Below are positions 1-7,918 of a stretch of 41,538 nucleotides of DNA, one piece after another. Each line of letters starts with the position of its first letter. The first letter of the stretch is position 1. The position numbers were made by a program, and so were the translations under genes. This stretch comes from a bacterium. Lineage in GTDB: Bacteria > Planctomycetota > Planctomycetia > Kolteriales > Kolteriaceae. The notes beneath the pieces were generated by a model that was not told where the DNA came from, did not search any database, and saw only the letters and a program-made list of their open reading frames with translations. The stretch spans positions 1 through 41,538 of the forward strand of contig JAIEPU010000089.1 of NCBI GenBank assembly GCA_019748235.1. Reading direction: 5' to 3'.

Positions 1-769
1 AGACTTCGTCGTTCTTTCCCGCCAGTTGATCGACCTCGGCGAGCATGATCTCGGCTTCCCATTGAATCGGCTGGGTCGGCTTGGCGTTGCCGTACGGAGC
101 GAGAAGCGTGCGCGCGCGATCGATCGCGGTATTTTTCTTATTCGCATCGACATCGATTCTCGCCTGGCTCAGCCAGGCCTGCCCCATGCGGTAATTGATC
201 ACCGTCGATAAATCAGCGGTTTGGTTCCATGGCAATTCGTTAGGCGCGGGGGCTTTCTCCGGATTGCGGGTATCGAGTTCCTGAAGAATACTTGGACCTG
301 CCGTTTCGAGCATTTTCATGGCAAGGTTGATGGCGTTCTCCGCTTCGCCCCGAACTTGTTCAGGATCAGGAGCCACCTTCGCATAAACGCTCAGGCGATC
401 GCTCCGCTGAATCAGGACTCCCGCCCACTGGTAGCGGGCCATCGAGCCGCGACCTTTGTTCCCCAATTGCTCGATCTCAGTGGTGACGATTTGGTCTGCC
501 TCGTTCCACATCGCTTGCCGCTGTGCTGAGTCAGCCTTTTCAAAACCTTGCGCGTTGATCGTACGCGCCGCGTCGAAGGCAGTTTCCCATCGCTCCTCCA
601 CGGAGAGTTCTTTGGTATCCAGCAAAGAACGGGACACGAGTAGCTCGAGATTAGTCAGCTTTCTTTCACGAAGTGCGGATAAAAAGCGGGCCTTCTCCGC
701 CGCTGACTCCGCGGCAACGATCGCGACTGAGGGAACGAGGGTGAAGAGAACACACAGCCAAAATCTCAT
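1..769 (-). CDS. Secreted protein, partial (runs off left edge)
   Basis: The reading frame is open from an ATG at 769 to the left edge, about 256 residues, with the end outside the window. The N-terminus (MRFWLCVLFTLVPSVAIVAA) is a good signal peptide with a cleavable AxA-type end, so the protein is probably periplasmic or exported. The remainder is Ala/Glu/Arg-rich and looks helical; stretches such as the one with MGQAWLSQARIDVDANKK resemble TPR-type helical hairpins, but no confident repeat register can be set. It lies 7 bases downstream of the von Willebrand A gene stop, so the two are almost surely co-transcribed. Function is unknown; a scaffold or tracking role beside the VWA protein is only a guess. 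Confidence 0.75.
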   Translation of the reverse strand, partial: MRFWLCVLFTLVPSVAIVAAESAAEKARFLSALRERKLTNLELLVSRSLLDTKELSVEERWETAFDAARTINAQGFEKADSAQRQAMWNEADQIVTTEIEQLGNKGRGSMARYQWAGVLIQRSDRLSVYAKVAPDPEQVRGEAENAINLAMKMLETAGPSILQELDTRNPEKAPAPNELPWNQTADLSTVINYRMGQAWLSQARIDVDANKKNTAIDRARTLLAPYGNAKPTQPIQWEAEIMLAEVDQLAGKNDEV

Positions 770-776
770 GGGCCTC

Positions 777-1877
777 TCAAGGCTGGGAAAGTTTGAACAC
801 ATTCACATATCGGAATGTTCCGTTGTTCCTCTGGGCGAGTTGAGCCATGGGCTGGTTTTGACTCTGCTCTTCGGGAACGTCGTTTTCACCCAATTGAAAT
901 ACGTGAATCGAGGCGCGGTGGGGAGGACGATTCCGATTCGTCACCGATTCCACCAAAGGCATGCTCATGTCGAGCGCGTCGGTCAACCAAACGATCACAT
1001 CGGGTTTCATCGCTAAAGCGGCATCGATCGCATCAGCATGATTCGTTCCACCCGCGGGACTCACCGCCGATACTTGGCTCGTGGCACGCTCGCGATTTTT
1101 CTCGTTTGCGACGACGGGAGGCTTATCGTCGAATTTTAAAGGAAACGGCCGGTCGTTGTAGAAGAGGATTTGAAATCGTTGAATCGGCGTCAGCTTGGAA
1201 ATACTTCGAATAAGCTCCGCCTTCGCCTCGTCCATCTTTCGTGAATCTGCCATGCTCATCGAGTTATCGATAATGAAGACGACCCGTCGTCCTCCCACGG
1301 AGGCACCGAAGAAATCAACTCCGCCCGCGGCACTGACTCCCTCGCCGATGCCATCCAGTCCGGTCCCGCCCCCCGTCCCTCCTGCTCCCCCTCCCGTCGA
1401 GACACCCGCTAATTCGCCTGGTGTCAATGGTGCTCCCGAAGTGTCCGACGTCGGACCAAGAATGGATCCGAGCGACTTCTCTTCCGAGGGCTTGGGCGAA
1501 TTGGAATCCGTGAGCGTGACCTCATCGCCGACTTCCCATTCACTGTCGGTCCCCGTGAGATCCCCATCTGAAACCGTCGCATCAATGGGAGGAATGATTG
1601 GGCCGGACTCCTTGGAATCGGTCCGGAGCACAATCAATATCGTGAGGATAACGAGCCCTAAATGTACGAAGACCGACGCACTCGTGGAGAGAATGTTCGT
1701 CCGCGTGTTAGCGCGACGGACACCCATCCGGCGCAGCAATTGATGAAGCTCATCCACCGCCCAAGATGCGCGAGCGGTAAAAGCAACGACGAACTCATTC
1801 ACGGAAGCTCCAAAACGACCAGCGGTGGGCTCCGGTGGGTGGGATGGAGAATCCCTCTTCGAAGGAAAGAAAGACAC
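777..1877 (-). CDS. Membrane-anchored von Willebrand A domain protein
   Basis: 366 residues from a GTG start preceded by GGAG at six bases spacing. One membrane segment lies at about residues 66-85. A Gly-rich linker follows (about 160-197), then a C-terminal VWA domain from about 198. The metal-ion-dependent adhesion site is intact: DNSMS at 204-208, a Thr in GGTNHADA near 278, and the Asp of WLTD at 300. Such proteins bind partners through a divalent metal and often sit in membrane complexes; the partner here is unknown. It is the first gene of a two-gene unit with the partial secreted protein downstream. The long hydrophilic N-terminus before the membrane segment suggests a cytoplasmic tail of about 65 residues and an external VWA domain. 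Confidence 0.85.
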   Translation of the reverse strand: MSFFPSKRDSPSHPPEPTAGRFGASVNEFVVAFTARASWAVDELHQLLRRMGVRRANTRTNILSTSASVFVHLGLVILTILIVLRTDSKESGPIIPPIDATVSDGDLTGTDSEWEVGDEVTLTDSNSPKPSEEKSLGSILGPTSDTSGAPLTPGELAGVSTGGGAGGTGGGTGLDGIGEGVSAAGGVDFFGASVGGRRVVFIIDNSMSMADSRKMDEAKAELIRSISKLTPIQRFQILFYNDRPFPLKFDDKPPVVANEKNRERATSQVSAVSPAGGTNHADAIDAALAMKPDVIVWLTDALDMSMPLVESVTNRNRPPHRASIHVFQLGENDVPEEQSQNQPMAQLAQRNNGTFRYVNVFKLSQP

Positions 1878-2124
1878 TTACGGCTCCACTCGTCCCCTAC
1901 GATTGTCGTCGCATTATAAACGATGGCGACGGGTCATCGCGAGACATCTTTCGATCATCTTCTGGTAGGAACGAAAGCTTGCCCGCAATCCTTGCAGTGG
2001 CTCTCTAATTGAATTACGAAAAGTATTGCTTAGAGTTCAAATGCTGAAGAAATGAGCTTACAGTCCCGGCATTTTTAGATGTGCCGAATCGCGCGCGGCG
2101 TCGATAGGGACAACCATTCATTTT

Positions 2125-4866
2125 CTATGAGTGATCTTTTGAGCCTTTAGTTAAAGCTCCTCGTTCATTGCTGATCAATTCGCCTAAACAGCTCTGCAGT
2201 TTCTTAAGTTGAGTTTCGAGTTCAGGAAGTCCCCTCTGCACTGACTTGAGGTTCTTGGCTTTCGCCTCTTCTTCCATCACTTCGGCGATATTCACAAACG
2301 GGGCGGCCCCGAAATTCGCAGCAAGGCCCTTCAGACTATGGACGGCCCGTTCCGCAGACTTGGCATCCCCAATTTCAATCGCCTCTTTCAAGGAGTCCCA
2401 AAGAGTCGGTGCGTCATCCTGAAAGAACTCCGCCGTGGCAATCAAAAGGGAGCGGTCTCCACCCATCCGACGGAGGGAATCTTCTACGTCGAGCATTCGC
2501 GTATCTCCCGCATCTGGCCTACGATCCCGAATGCGTCGGCTCGCCAGCATCTCTATCTTTGCCACCATATCCTGGACGTCGACGGGCTTGGAAATGTAGT
2601 CATCCATGCCGCTGTCGAGGCATCGCTGTTGATCCCCATGCATCGCATGTGCCGTCATCGCGATAATGGGTGTTTTCCAAGCTCGCTTCTCGGCTTCCTC
2701 CATGGATCGAATCGCGATTGTTGCCTGCAGGCCATCCACCAGAGGCATTTGAACGTCCATCAGAATCAGATCAAACTTGCCGGTGCTCCACAAATCGATG
2801 GCTTCCCTACCGTTATTTGCGAGCGTAACCTCGTGACCTCGTTTTGCCAGCGACCTCTGCACCACCAATTGATTCACCCGCGTATCTTCGGCAAGCAGTA
2901 TCTGGAGCGGTTGACGATTGCCGGAGGATGAGTCGATCTCTGATTCCTCGTCCTTGCCTGGAGTTGGACCGACAACGCTCATAATGGCATCAAGGAGATC
3001 AGATTGGGCGATCGGCTTCTCCAGGAATGCGGACATTTTGAGCTGTCCCCCTCGGTCGGCGAACAGATGCCGATCGACGGAGGAAAGCATCAAAACGACA
3101 GGATCCTGAAGCTCGGCATCCTTGCGGATTCGCTCGATGAGTTCGAATCCGTCGATCTCAGGCATCAAGGCATCGACCAGGACCAGTTGAAATCGATCGC
3201 TCTCATCGAGCGCATGTCGAAGCTCGGATTCGGCGGCAGTAGCCCCATCGACTGCGGTCGGTCGCATCTTCCAACTCGCCAGCATCTCCAAAAGGATACG
3301 ACGGTTGGTTTCGTTATCGTCCACGATGAGAACTCGAAGTCCGTGCAACTGATTGATGTCGTGACGAGTGGTCCACATCTCCTCGCCCGGACCGAGATCC
3401 ATCTCCACTTCAGCGAAGAAGGTCGTTCCTTTTCCAAACACGCTTTCGCACCAGAGATGACCGTTCATGAGCGTCGACAGCTCTTTCGCGATCGCGAGCC
3501 CTAGACCGACACCGGTATGTTTTCGAGTGGTCGATGAGTCAACTTGTGAAAACGGTTCGAGGATGCGGCTTATGGCCTCTTTAGGTATTCCGATGCCGGT
3601 GTCGATCACCGCGAACCGAAGGCGAACGCGTCGGCCCACGAGACGGGTGGCATCCGCCCGTATGAGAATCTCCACCTTATCGGTGAATTTCACCGCGTTG
3701 CCGCCAAGGTTCAGCAGAATCTGGCGGAGACGAAGACCATCTCCCAGAAGGTGATCGGGAACCGTCGACGGAATATCGACGACCAATTCAAGCCCCTTTT
3801 CCGCCGCCCGGAGGCTTAGGGTCTTCATCAGGCGGTCCATCGTTTCGCGCAGACTGAAGGGCTGTCTTTCAAGCGTGAATTTTCCAGAGCCGATCTTCGA
3901 GAAATCCAGAATATCGCTGATTAACGTCAGAAGATCCTGAGCCGCTTGATGGCTGGTGTCCAAGTACTGGCGAACGACAGGTGAGAGATCCTCTTGAAGC
4001 GCCAGTTGCGTCATCCCGATGATGGCGTTCATCGGCGTGCGTAATTCGTGGCTGGTATTCGCCAGGAAATCGAGTTTCACCTGCCGAGCGGACTCGAACG
4101 CTTCCCGGGCAGCTTCAAGCTCCGATTCCGTCTTCTTTTGCATCGAGCGATCGAACAGGAATGCCAGAAATCCATCGGGATGCTCATCAAGGCGGGTGGC
4201 GACGATCAATACGGGGATGCGGCGACCGTCAGGCCGAAGAAACTCCTTCTCGAACGGATCGCAGCGGCCATTCGATCGGACTTGATTGACGGCCAGAGAA
4301 TCCGCTTCAAAATACTCGGGCGGAGTGATCTCACGCCAATTGATCGGCCCGGTATCGAGTCTATTATTCGACAAGCCTAGAAGACCGAGGGCGGATTCAT
4401 TCGCCTCGGTAATCCAGCCGTCCAGTGTTCCGGCACAGACGCCGATCGATCCCGCCGACACGAGATCACGAAACCGGCGCTCCGTGATTCGGCGATCGCG
4501 CGATGCCCGGTGAGCGTCTCGCTCCGCGCGAAAGGCCTTGCGGTTCACGTAGTGAAGTTGTCCCGCCAGCGCGCTGATGAAGACGGCCTGCACCACGAAG
4601 ATGACGGATCGGGTCGCATGAGCTTCGGAGAGGTGAAATGACGCACGCACTTCAGGAAAGGTAGACCAGACGGCGATGACCGAGGCGATGGTCGCGATGA
4701 GGCCAGGATTTAACCCGCCGAACCAAGCGGAGAACATAACGGCCGCGAAATAAAACGAAAATGGGGCCACGTCCAAGGATAAGATGGGCGAGACGATCAT
4801 TTTCAGAAGTGACGCCATGAGGACCGAGAGGATCGCCACAGCAAAAGGTAACGCCACTTTACGCAT
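2125..4866 (-). CDS. Hybrid sensor histidine kinase (DUF4118-PAS-HisKA-HATPase-REC-REC-Hpt)
   Basis: 913 residues from the ATG at 4866. The frame stays open to a TTG at 4983, but the hydrophobic segments begin right after this ATG. In order: a KdpD-like multi-helix membrane domain (1-105), a PAS domain (about 128-245), the dimerisation domain with His273 in SHELRTP, an ATPase domain with N-box NLGGNAVKFT and G-boxes DTGIG and GVGLGLA, receiver 1 (Asp565), receiver 2 (Asp704) and a C-terminal Hpt domain with His843 in HSLKG. This is a BarA/ArcB-like multistep phosphorelay kinase able to pass phosphate on to a separate regulator. It is divergent from the sigma-54 activator at 5219, its likely target. 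A sigma-54 promoter on the minus strand near 5078-5091 points at it. A GGAGG lies 17 bases before the chosen ATG, so the start is not secure. Confidence 0.9.
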   Translation of the reverse strand: MRKVALPFAVAILSVLMASLLKMIVSPILSLDVAPFSFYFAAVMFSAWFGGLNPGLIATIASVIAVWSTFPEVRASFHLSEAHATRSVIFVVQAVFISALAGQLHYVNRKAFRAERDAHRASRDRRITERRFRDLVSAGSIGVCAGTLDGWITEANESALGLLGLSNNRLDTGPINWREITPPEYFEADSLAVNQVRSNGRCDPFEKEFLRPDGRRIPVLIVATRLDEHPDGFLAFLFDRSMQKKTESELEAAREAFESARQVKLDFLANTSHELRTPMNAIIGMTQLALQEDLSPVVRQYLDTSHQAAQDLLTLISDILDFSKIGSGKFTLERQPFSLRETMDRLMKTLSLRAAEKGLELVVDIPSTVPDHLLGDGLRLRQILLNLGGNAVKFTDKVEILIRADATRLVGRRVRLRFAVIDTGIGIPKEAISRILEPFSQVDSSTTRKHTGVGLGLAIAKELSTLMNGHLWCESVFGKGTTFFAEVEMDLGPGEEMWTTRHDINQLHGLRVLIVDDNETNRRILLEMLASWKMRPTAVDGATAAESELRHALDESDRFQLVLVDALMPEIDGFELIERIRKDAELQDPVVLMLSSVDRHLFADRGGQLKMSAFLEKPIAQSDLLDAIMSVVGPTPGKDEESEIDSSSGNRQPLQILLAEDTRVNQLVVQRSLAKRGHEVTLANNGREAIDLWSTGKFDLILMDVQMPLVDGLQATIAIRSMEEAEKRAWKTPIIAMTAHAMHGDQQRCLDSGMDDYISKPVDVQDMVAKIEMLASRRIRDRRPDAGDTRMLDVEDSLRRMGGDRSLLIATAEFFQDDAPTLWDSLKEAIEIGDAKSAERAVHSLKGLAANFGAAPFVNIAEVMEEEAKAKNLKSVQRGLPELETQLKKLQSCLGELISNERGALTKGSKDHS

Positions 4867-5077
4867 AGAATCGATGCAACGATCCTCCAGGCACCAATAG
4901 AGAGAGCTAAAACTGAACTTCCTGGAACCACACTGGTTTCTTTTTGACCAACCTGGACTCGTAGGCACCGGAATTAAACACAATGTGCCTTAGGGAGAGA
5001 TCGATGAGCGATGGTTGCATTTTCCCGACCAAAAGTGCTTATAACCCCGAATCTCATCGAAAAACAACCGATTTGCT

Positions 5078-5091
5078 GCAATCCCTGTGCC
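5078..5091 (-). promoter_or_regulatory. Sigma-54 promoter (P5) for hybrid kinase
   Basis: On the minus strand the sequence reads AGGCACAGGGATTGCAG. The -24 GG (5091-5090) and -12 GC (5079-5078) are exactly 10 bases apart, with GGCAC and TTGCA both matching the consensus TGGCAC-N5-TTGC. The predicted start is near 5066, giving an 80- or 200-base leader depending on which start codon the kinase uses. Confidence 0.75.
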
Positions 5092-5137
5092 TCCCTTTCG
5101 GACCGTTTGATCCCAGAAGAACAAATCTATCCCGACA

Positions 5138-5156
5138 TTGGCACGCTATGAGCCAA
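5138..5156. promoter_or_regulatory. Inverted repeat TTGGC-N9-GCCAA, possible operator
   Basis: A perfect 5-base inverted repeat lies about 65 bases before the activator start and about 45 bases upstream of promoter P5. Position and symmetry would suit binding by the Fis-type domain of the neighbouring activator. No second copy of the same repeat was found in the window, so this is tentative. Confidence 0.3.
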
Positions 5157-5218
5157 TACGATGCTGGTCGAGCAATCAATGTGGTCGATTTCGGACAAGT
5201 GAAACGATCGAGGAAGTT

Positions 5219-6670
5219 ATGGCGAAGCTTTTAGCGGTCGATGATGACCGAACCATACTGATGATGGTTACCCGCGCGTTCGAGGGAACGGATGTCGCCG
5301 TGATCACCGCGAAGAATGGCACATCAGCCATGCAGCTCCTCCATTCGGTCGAGCCTGACGTCGTTCTTCTCGACGTCATGCTTCCCGATGCGAGCGGACT
5401 TGAGCTCTTTGAAAAGATGAAGGCGGCTGACCCGAAGCTTCCCGTTATCTTCATCACTGCCGTCGGAGATAGTACGACGGCAATCGAAGCGATGAAGAAA
5501 GGGGCGTACGATTACATCCGCAAGCCGCTTGATCTCGCTCAGGTACGTGAGACGGTCGAGCGTGCTCTTGAAGTCGCTAAACTCATGCGGACTCCCATCC
5601 GCATTGAAAAGCATGACGACGAGGACTTAGGCGCGGAGCGGCTGGTAGGTGAAAGCCGTGCCATGCTCGAGGTTTACAAGCTCATCGGGCAAGCAGCGCC
5701 CCAAACAATTTCCGTACTCATTCGAGGCGAAAGCGGTACCGGAAAGGAACTCATCGCCCGCGCGATTTACCATCATAGTGAACGAGCGAATAAGCCCTTT
5801 CTCGCAATCAACTGCGCGGCCATTCCCGAGAACCTGCTCGAAAGTGAACTTTTTGGCCATGAAAAAGGGGCGTTCACGGGAGCCGATTCGAGACATATCG
5901 GCAAGTTCGAGCAGTGCTCCGGTGGAACGATTTTCCTCGATGAAATCGGGGATATGCCGACGACGTTGCAGAGCAAGATACTTCGGCTCCTACAAGACCA
6001 GCAGTTCGAACGAGTTGGCGGTACGCAGACGATCCAAACGGACGTGCGACTCATCGCCGCCACGAATCGCGATCTAGAATCGATGATCAGGTCTGGGGAA
6101 TTTCGTGAGGATCTCTACTATCGGCTCAACGGCGTCACGATTTGCCTGCCGCCTTTACGAGAGCGAAGAGAAGATATCGAGCAATTGCTGAAATACTTCC
6201 TTCGTCGCTTCGCGAAGGAATTGAGCAAAGAAGTGACGATGTACTCTGAGGAAGCGCTCGCTATTCTTCAAGCGTATCCGTGGCCCGGTAACGTTCGCGA
6301 GATGCAAGCCGTATTGAAGCGGACGATCCTTCGATCGAAGGGTCCTGTTCTGATTCCTGACTTCTTACCTCCAGAGATCCTTTCGCCCCGTGGTTCGAAG
6401 GATGGCCCTTCCCCTTGCGACACGAGCGAGGAGCTCGATTCCGAATTAGGCTCGTTCATCGAGAAGCGACTTCGTGATCATACAGAGTCCCTTTATGCGG
6501 AATCCATCGAGGTGCTTGAAACCTTTCTGATCAGCCGCGTGCTAAGAGAGACTCATGGCAATCAATCGCAGGCTGCTCGAATCCTCGGTATAACTCGCGG
6601 CAGCCTGAGAAAGAAGATTGCGGCCGTCGGCATCTCGATCGATCACATTGTCTCCCTGGATAACTCGTAG
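5219..6670 (+). CDS. NtrC-family sigma-54 response regulator
   Basis: 483 residues. The ATG at 5219 was chosen because AGGA lies about five bases before it and the protein then starts exactly at the receiver domain (MAKLLAVDDD). Receiver: acidic pocket 8-10, phospho-acceptor Asp52, Lys102. Central AAA+ domain: Walker A GESGTGKE at 170-177, the sigma-54 contact loop GAFTGA at 217-222, and Walker B TIFLDEIG near 237-244. A C-terminal Fis-type helix-turn-helix ends the protein (NQSQAARILGITRGSLRKKI). All elements needed for sigma-54 activation are intact. It is divergent from a hybrid kinase ending in Hpt, the obvious phosphodonor, and is followed by several genes with sigma-54 promoters, the obvious targets. 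Confidence 0.93.
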   Translation: MAKLLAVDDDRTILMMVTRAFEGTDVAVITAKNGTSAMQLLHSVEPDVVLLDVMLPDASGLELFEKMKAADPKLPVIFITAVGDSTTAIEAMKKGAYDYIRKPLDLAQVRETVERALEVAKLMRTPIRIEKHDDEDLGAERLVGESRAMLEVYKLIGQAAPQTISVLIRGESGTGKELIARAIYHHSERANKPFLAINCAAIPENLLESELFGHEKGAFTGADSRHIGKFEQCSGGTIFLDEIGDMPTTLQSKILRLLQDQQFERVGGTQTIQTDVRLIAATNRDLESMIRSGEFREDLYYRLNGVTICLPPLRERREDIEQLLKYFLRRFAKELSKEVTMYSEEALAILQAYPWPGNVREMQAVLKRTILRSKGPVLIPDFLPPEILSPRGSKDGPSPCDTSEELDSELGSFIEKRLRDHTESLYAESIEVLETFLISRVLRETHGNQSQAARILGITRGSLRKKIAAVGISIDHIVSLDNS

Positions 6671-7018
6671 CCCATCGAGTCATACAAAAGGTGATCACGC
6701 TCGTGTCAATGTGGTTCAAAAATGAGCGATGGAATTGGCGATCTAGTGATCGAGAAAGCCTCTATTGGGACGACGACATTAATGTTTTTCCAATGTTTTC
6801 GATGATTCGTGATTGACGCAATCAATACGTGCGGTTTGGGCACTCGGTATGCATTAACGTCGTTCGAGGGAAGCACAAGGTATTCGTGTACCCTTAGCAG
6901 ATCGATGATGAATCGTACCGAGTTCTTGACGATAGTTTGATGGGCGACTCCGCCTGAGGTAATACCGACCTCCGGCCGACAATCCCCCTTAAGCATCTCT
7001 GAAAAACGGGCGAGACGC

Positions 7019-7055
7019 GACAACTCCTGCCCTTGCAGGAGTTGTCACTTTTCTT
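7019..7055 (+). terminator. Strong hairpin with T-rich tail
   Basis: A perfect 12-base-pair stem (GACAACTCCTGC with GCAGGAGTTGTC) encloses a CCTT tetraloop and is followed by ACTTTTCTT. It lies about 350 bases after the activator stop, so either the activator mRNA has a long 3' end or the hairpin insulates the next promoter. Confidence 0.7.
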
Positions 7056-7248
7056 GAGGCAATCAAACAATAGACAGAGCCACTTCGCTGTCCCTCACTC
7101 ACCTATTGAAACGAATCGACTCGACCGTTGAACCCAATCGGTTAAGCGTTGACCATATTGAACGTGATGTATCCAGTTTGCTACCGAATCGTCGGGTTCC
7201 CCATCGTCCTGTCACACTTAGCGCGTGAAAAAGGACCGTTAACCAATC

Positions 7249-7262
7249 GGCACACGGCTTGC
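7249..7262 (+). promoter_or_regulatory. Sigma-54 promoter (P1) for DUF1328/lipoprotein genes
   Basis: The sequence CGGCACACGGCTTGCA has GG (7249-7250) and GC (7261-7262) 10 bases apart and matches TGGCAC-N5-TTGC at all but the first base. The predicted start is near 7274, leaving a leader of about 116 bases that contains a short inverted repeat (CCTCGAC / GTCGAGG). Confidence 0.75.
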
Positions 7263-7389
7263 ATTACACCTCGACAGATCAAGATCACTCACACAGGAGT
7301 CGAATTTAGTCGAGGCTTTTGGCTTTTCGATCTGACGGATGGTCATGTGCCCCGGCGAACTCCTCCGTTCTTCGAATAGGGAGAAAGTC

Positions 7390-7557
7390 ATGCTTAGCTG
7401 GGCGCTCACCTTTTTGGTCGTCGCGTTGATTGCCGGTTTACTTGGATTCGGTTGGATCCAGGGAATCTCCCTTACGATCGCAAAGATTCTGTTTTTCGTC
7501 TTTCTCGTCCTCTTCGTTCTCTCCTTGATCGGCGGCCTAAACCGACGAGTGACTTGA
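7390..7557 (+). CDS. DUF1328 small membrane protein (YtjA-like), copy 1
   Basis: 55 residues, starting [20 protein letters not shown] and ending with Arg-Arg-Val-Thr. Two hydrophobic helices (about 3-21 and 31-49) surround a short polar turn, the DUF1328/YtjA pattern. The ATG at 7390 has AGGGAG seven bases upstream. DUF1328 proteins are tiny inner-membrane proteins of unknown mechanism, often seen among stress-induced genes. It is the first gene after promoter P1 and is followed 40-50 bases later by a lipoprotein gene. A paralogue of identical length lies at 15270 in another sigma-54 unit. Confidence 0.85.
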   Translation: MLSWALTFLVVALIAGLLGFGWIQGISLTIAKILFFVFLVLFVLSLIGGLNRRVT

Positions 7558-7605
7558 TCAGTCGAGGACTACGACATACCCCTTGTCTTTAGCGAAGGAT
7601 TGATG

Positions 7606-7863
7606 ATGAAAAGCTTGAAGATGTTAATGAGTTCCGCTTTGACGGTCACTGCCCTCGTTGGGTGCCAACCGAAGGAGAAAATCGTCGAGGTAGAGACTCC
7701 TCGAAAGAGTATCGAAGTCGAGCGGGACCGTAAAACGGGTGACGTTGAAATTGAAACGCACGACAAGAAAAAGCTGATTGATATCAACGCGCCAGGGGTC
7801 AATGTCGATGTGCAGAAGGACGAATCGGGAAAGACCGGCGTTGATGTAGATGTGAATCGCTGA
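7606..7863 (+). CDS. Small charged lipoprotein
   Basis: 85 residues. Of three adjacent candidate starts (TTG 7600, ATG 7603, ATG 7606), the last is best spaced, six bases from AAGGA. The N-terminus is a lipoprotein signal ending LVGC at residue 20. The mature part is very charged and repetitive: alternating Val/Ile with Asp/Glu/Lys, such as IVEVETPRKSIEVERDRK and later VNVDVQKDESGKTGVDVDV. This suggests an extended beta-type, membrane-tethered periplasmic protein. No family is recognised. It is probably co-transcribed with the DUF1328 gene from P1, and a strong terminator follows directly. Confidence 0.75.
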   Translation: MKSLKMLMSSALTVTALVGCQPKEKIVEVETPRKSIEVERDRKTGDVEIETHDKKKLIDINAPGVNVDVQKDESGKTGVDVDVNR

Positions 7864-7878
7864 GCCTGTGGTAAGAGT

Positions 7879-7912
7879 AACTCTCCCTTCCTAAGGGAGA
7901 GTTATTATTTTT
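7879..7912 (+). terminator. Rho-independent terminator after lipoprotein gene
   Basis: An 11-base-pair stem (AACTCTCCCTT with AAGGGAGAGTT) and a three-base loop are followed by ATTATTTTT. It lies between convergent genes and may serve both strands. Confidence 0.9.
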
Positions 7913-7918
7913 CATTGA

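Larger units (their letters stand above)
4867..5218. other. Divergent intergenic region between kinase and activator genes
   Basis: About 350 bases with no convincing gene. It holds a minus-strand sigma-54 promoter for the kinase and an inverted repeat TTGGC-N9-GCCAA at 5138-5156, which could be an activator or repressor site. The stretch 4867-4983 may instead encode an N-terminal extension of the kinase. Confidence 0.6.
6671..7389. other. Intergenic stretch with hairpin and sigma-54 promoter
   Basis: About 720 bases without a convincing gene. It contains a strong hairpin at 7019-7046 and a sigma-54 promoter at 7249-7262. A minus-strand open frame at 6706-7023 (105 codons, TTG start, no ribosome site, no recognisable family) is probably noise. 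Confidence 0.5.

Noticed and set aside
5140..5153. TGGCACGCTATGAGC upstream of the NtrC-type activator, with correct 10-base spacing
   Set aside because: The -12 element reads GAGC instead of TTGC; it is better explained as part of the TTGGC/GCCAA inverted repeat.
6706..7023. 105-codon minus-strand open frame after the activator gene
   Set aside because: TTG start inside a strong hairpin, no ribosome site and no family resemblance.
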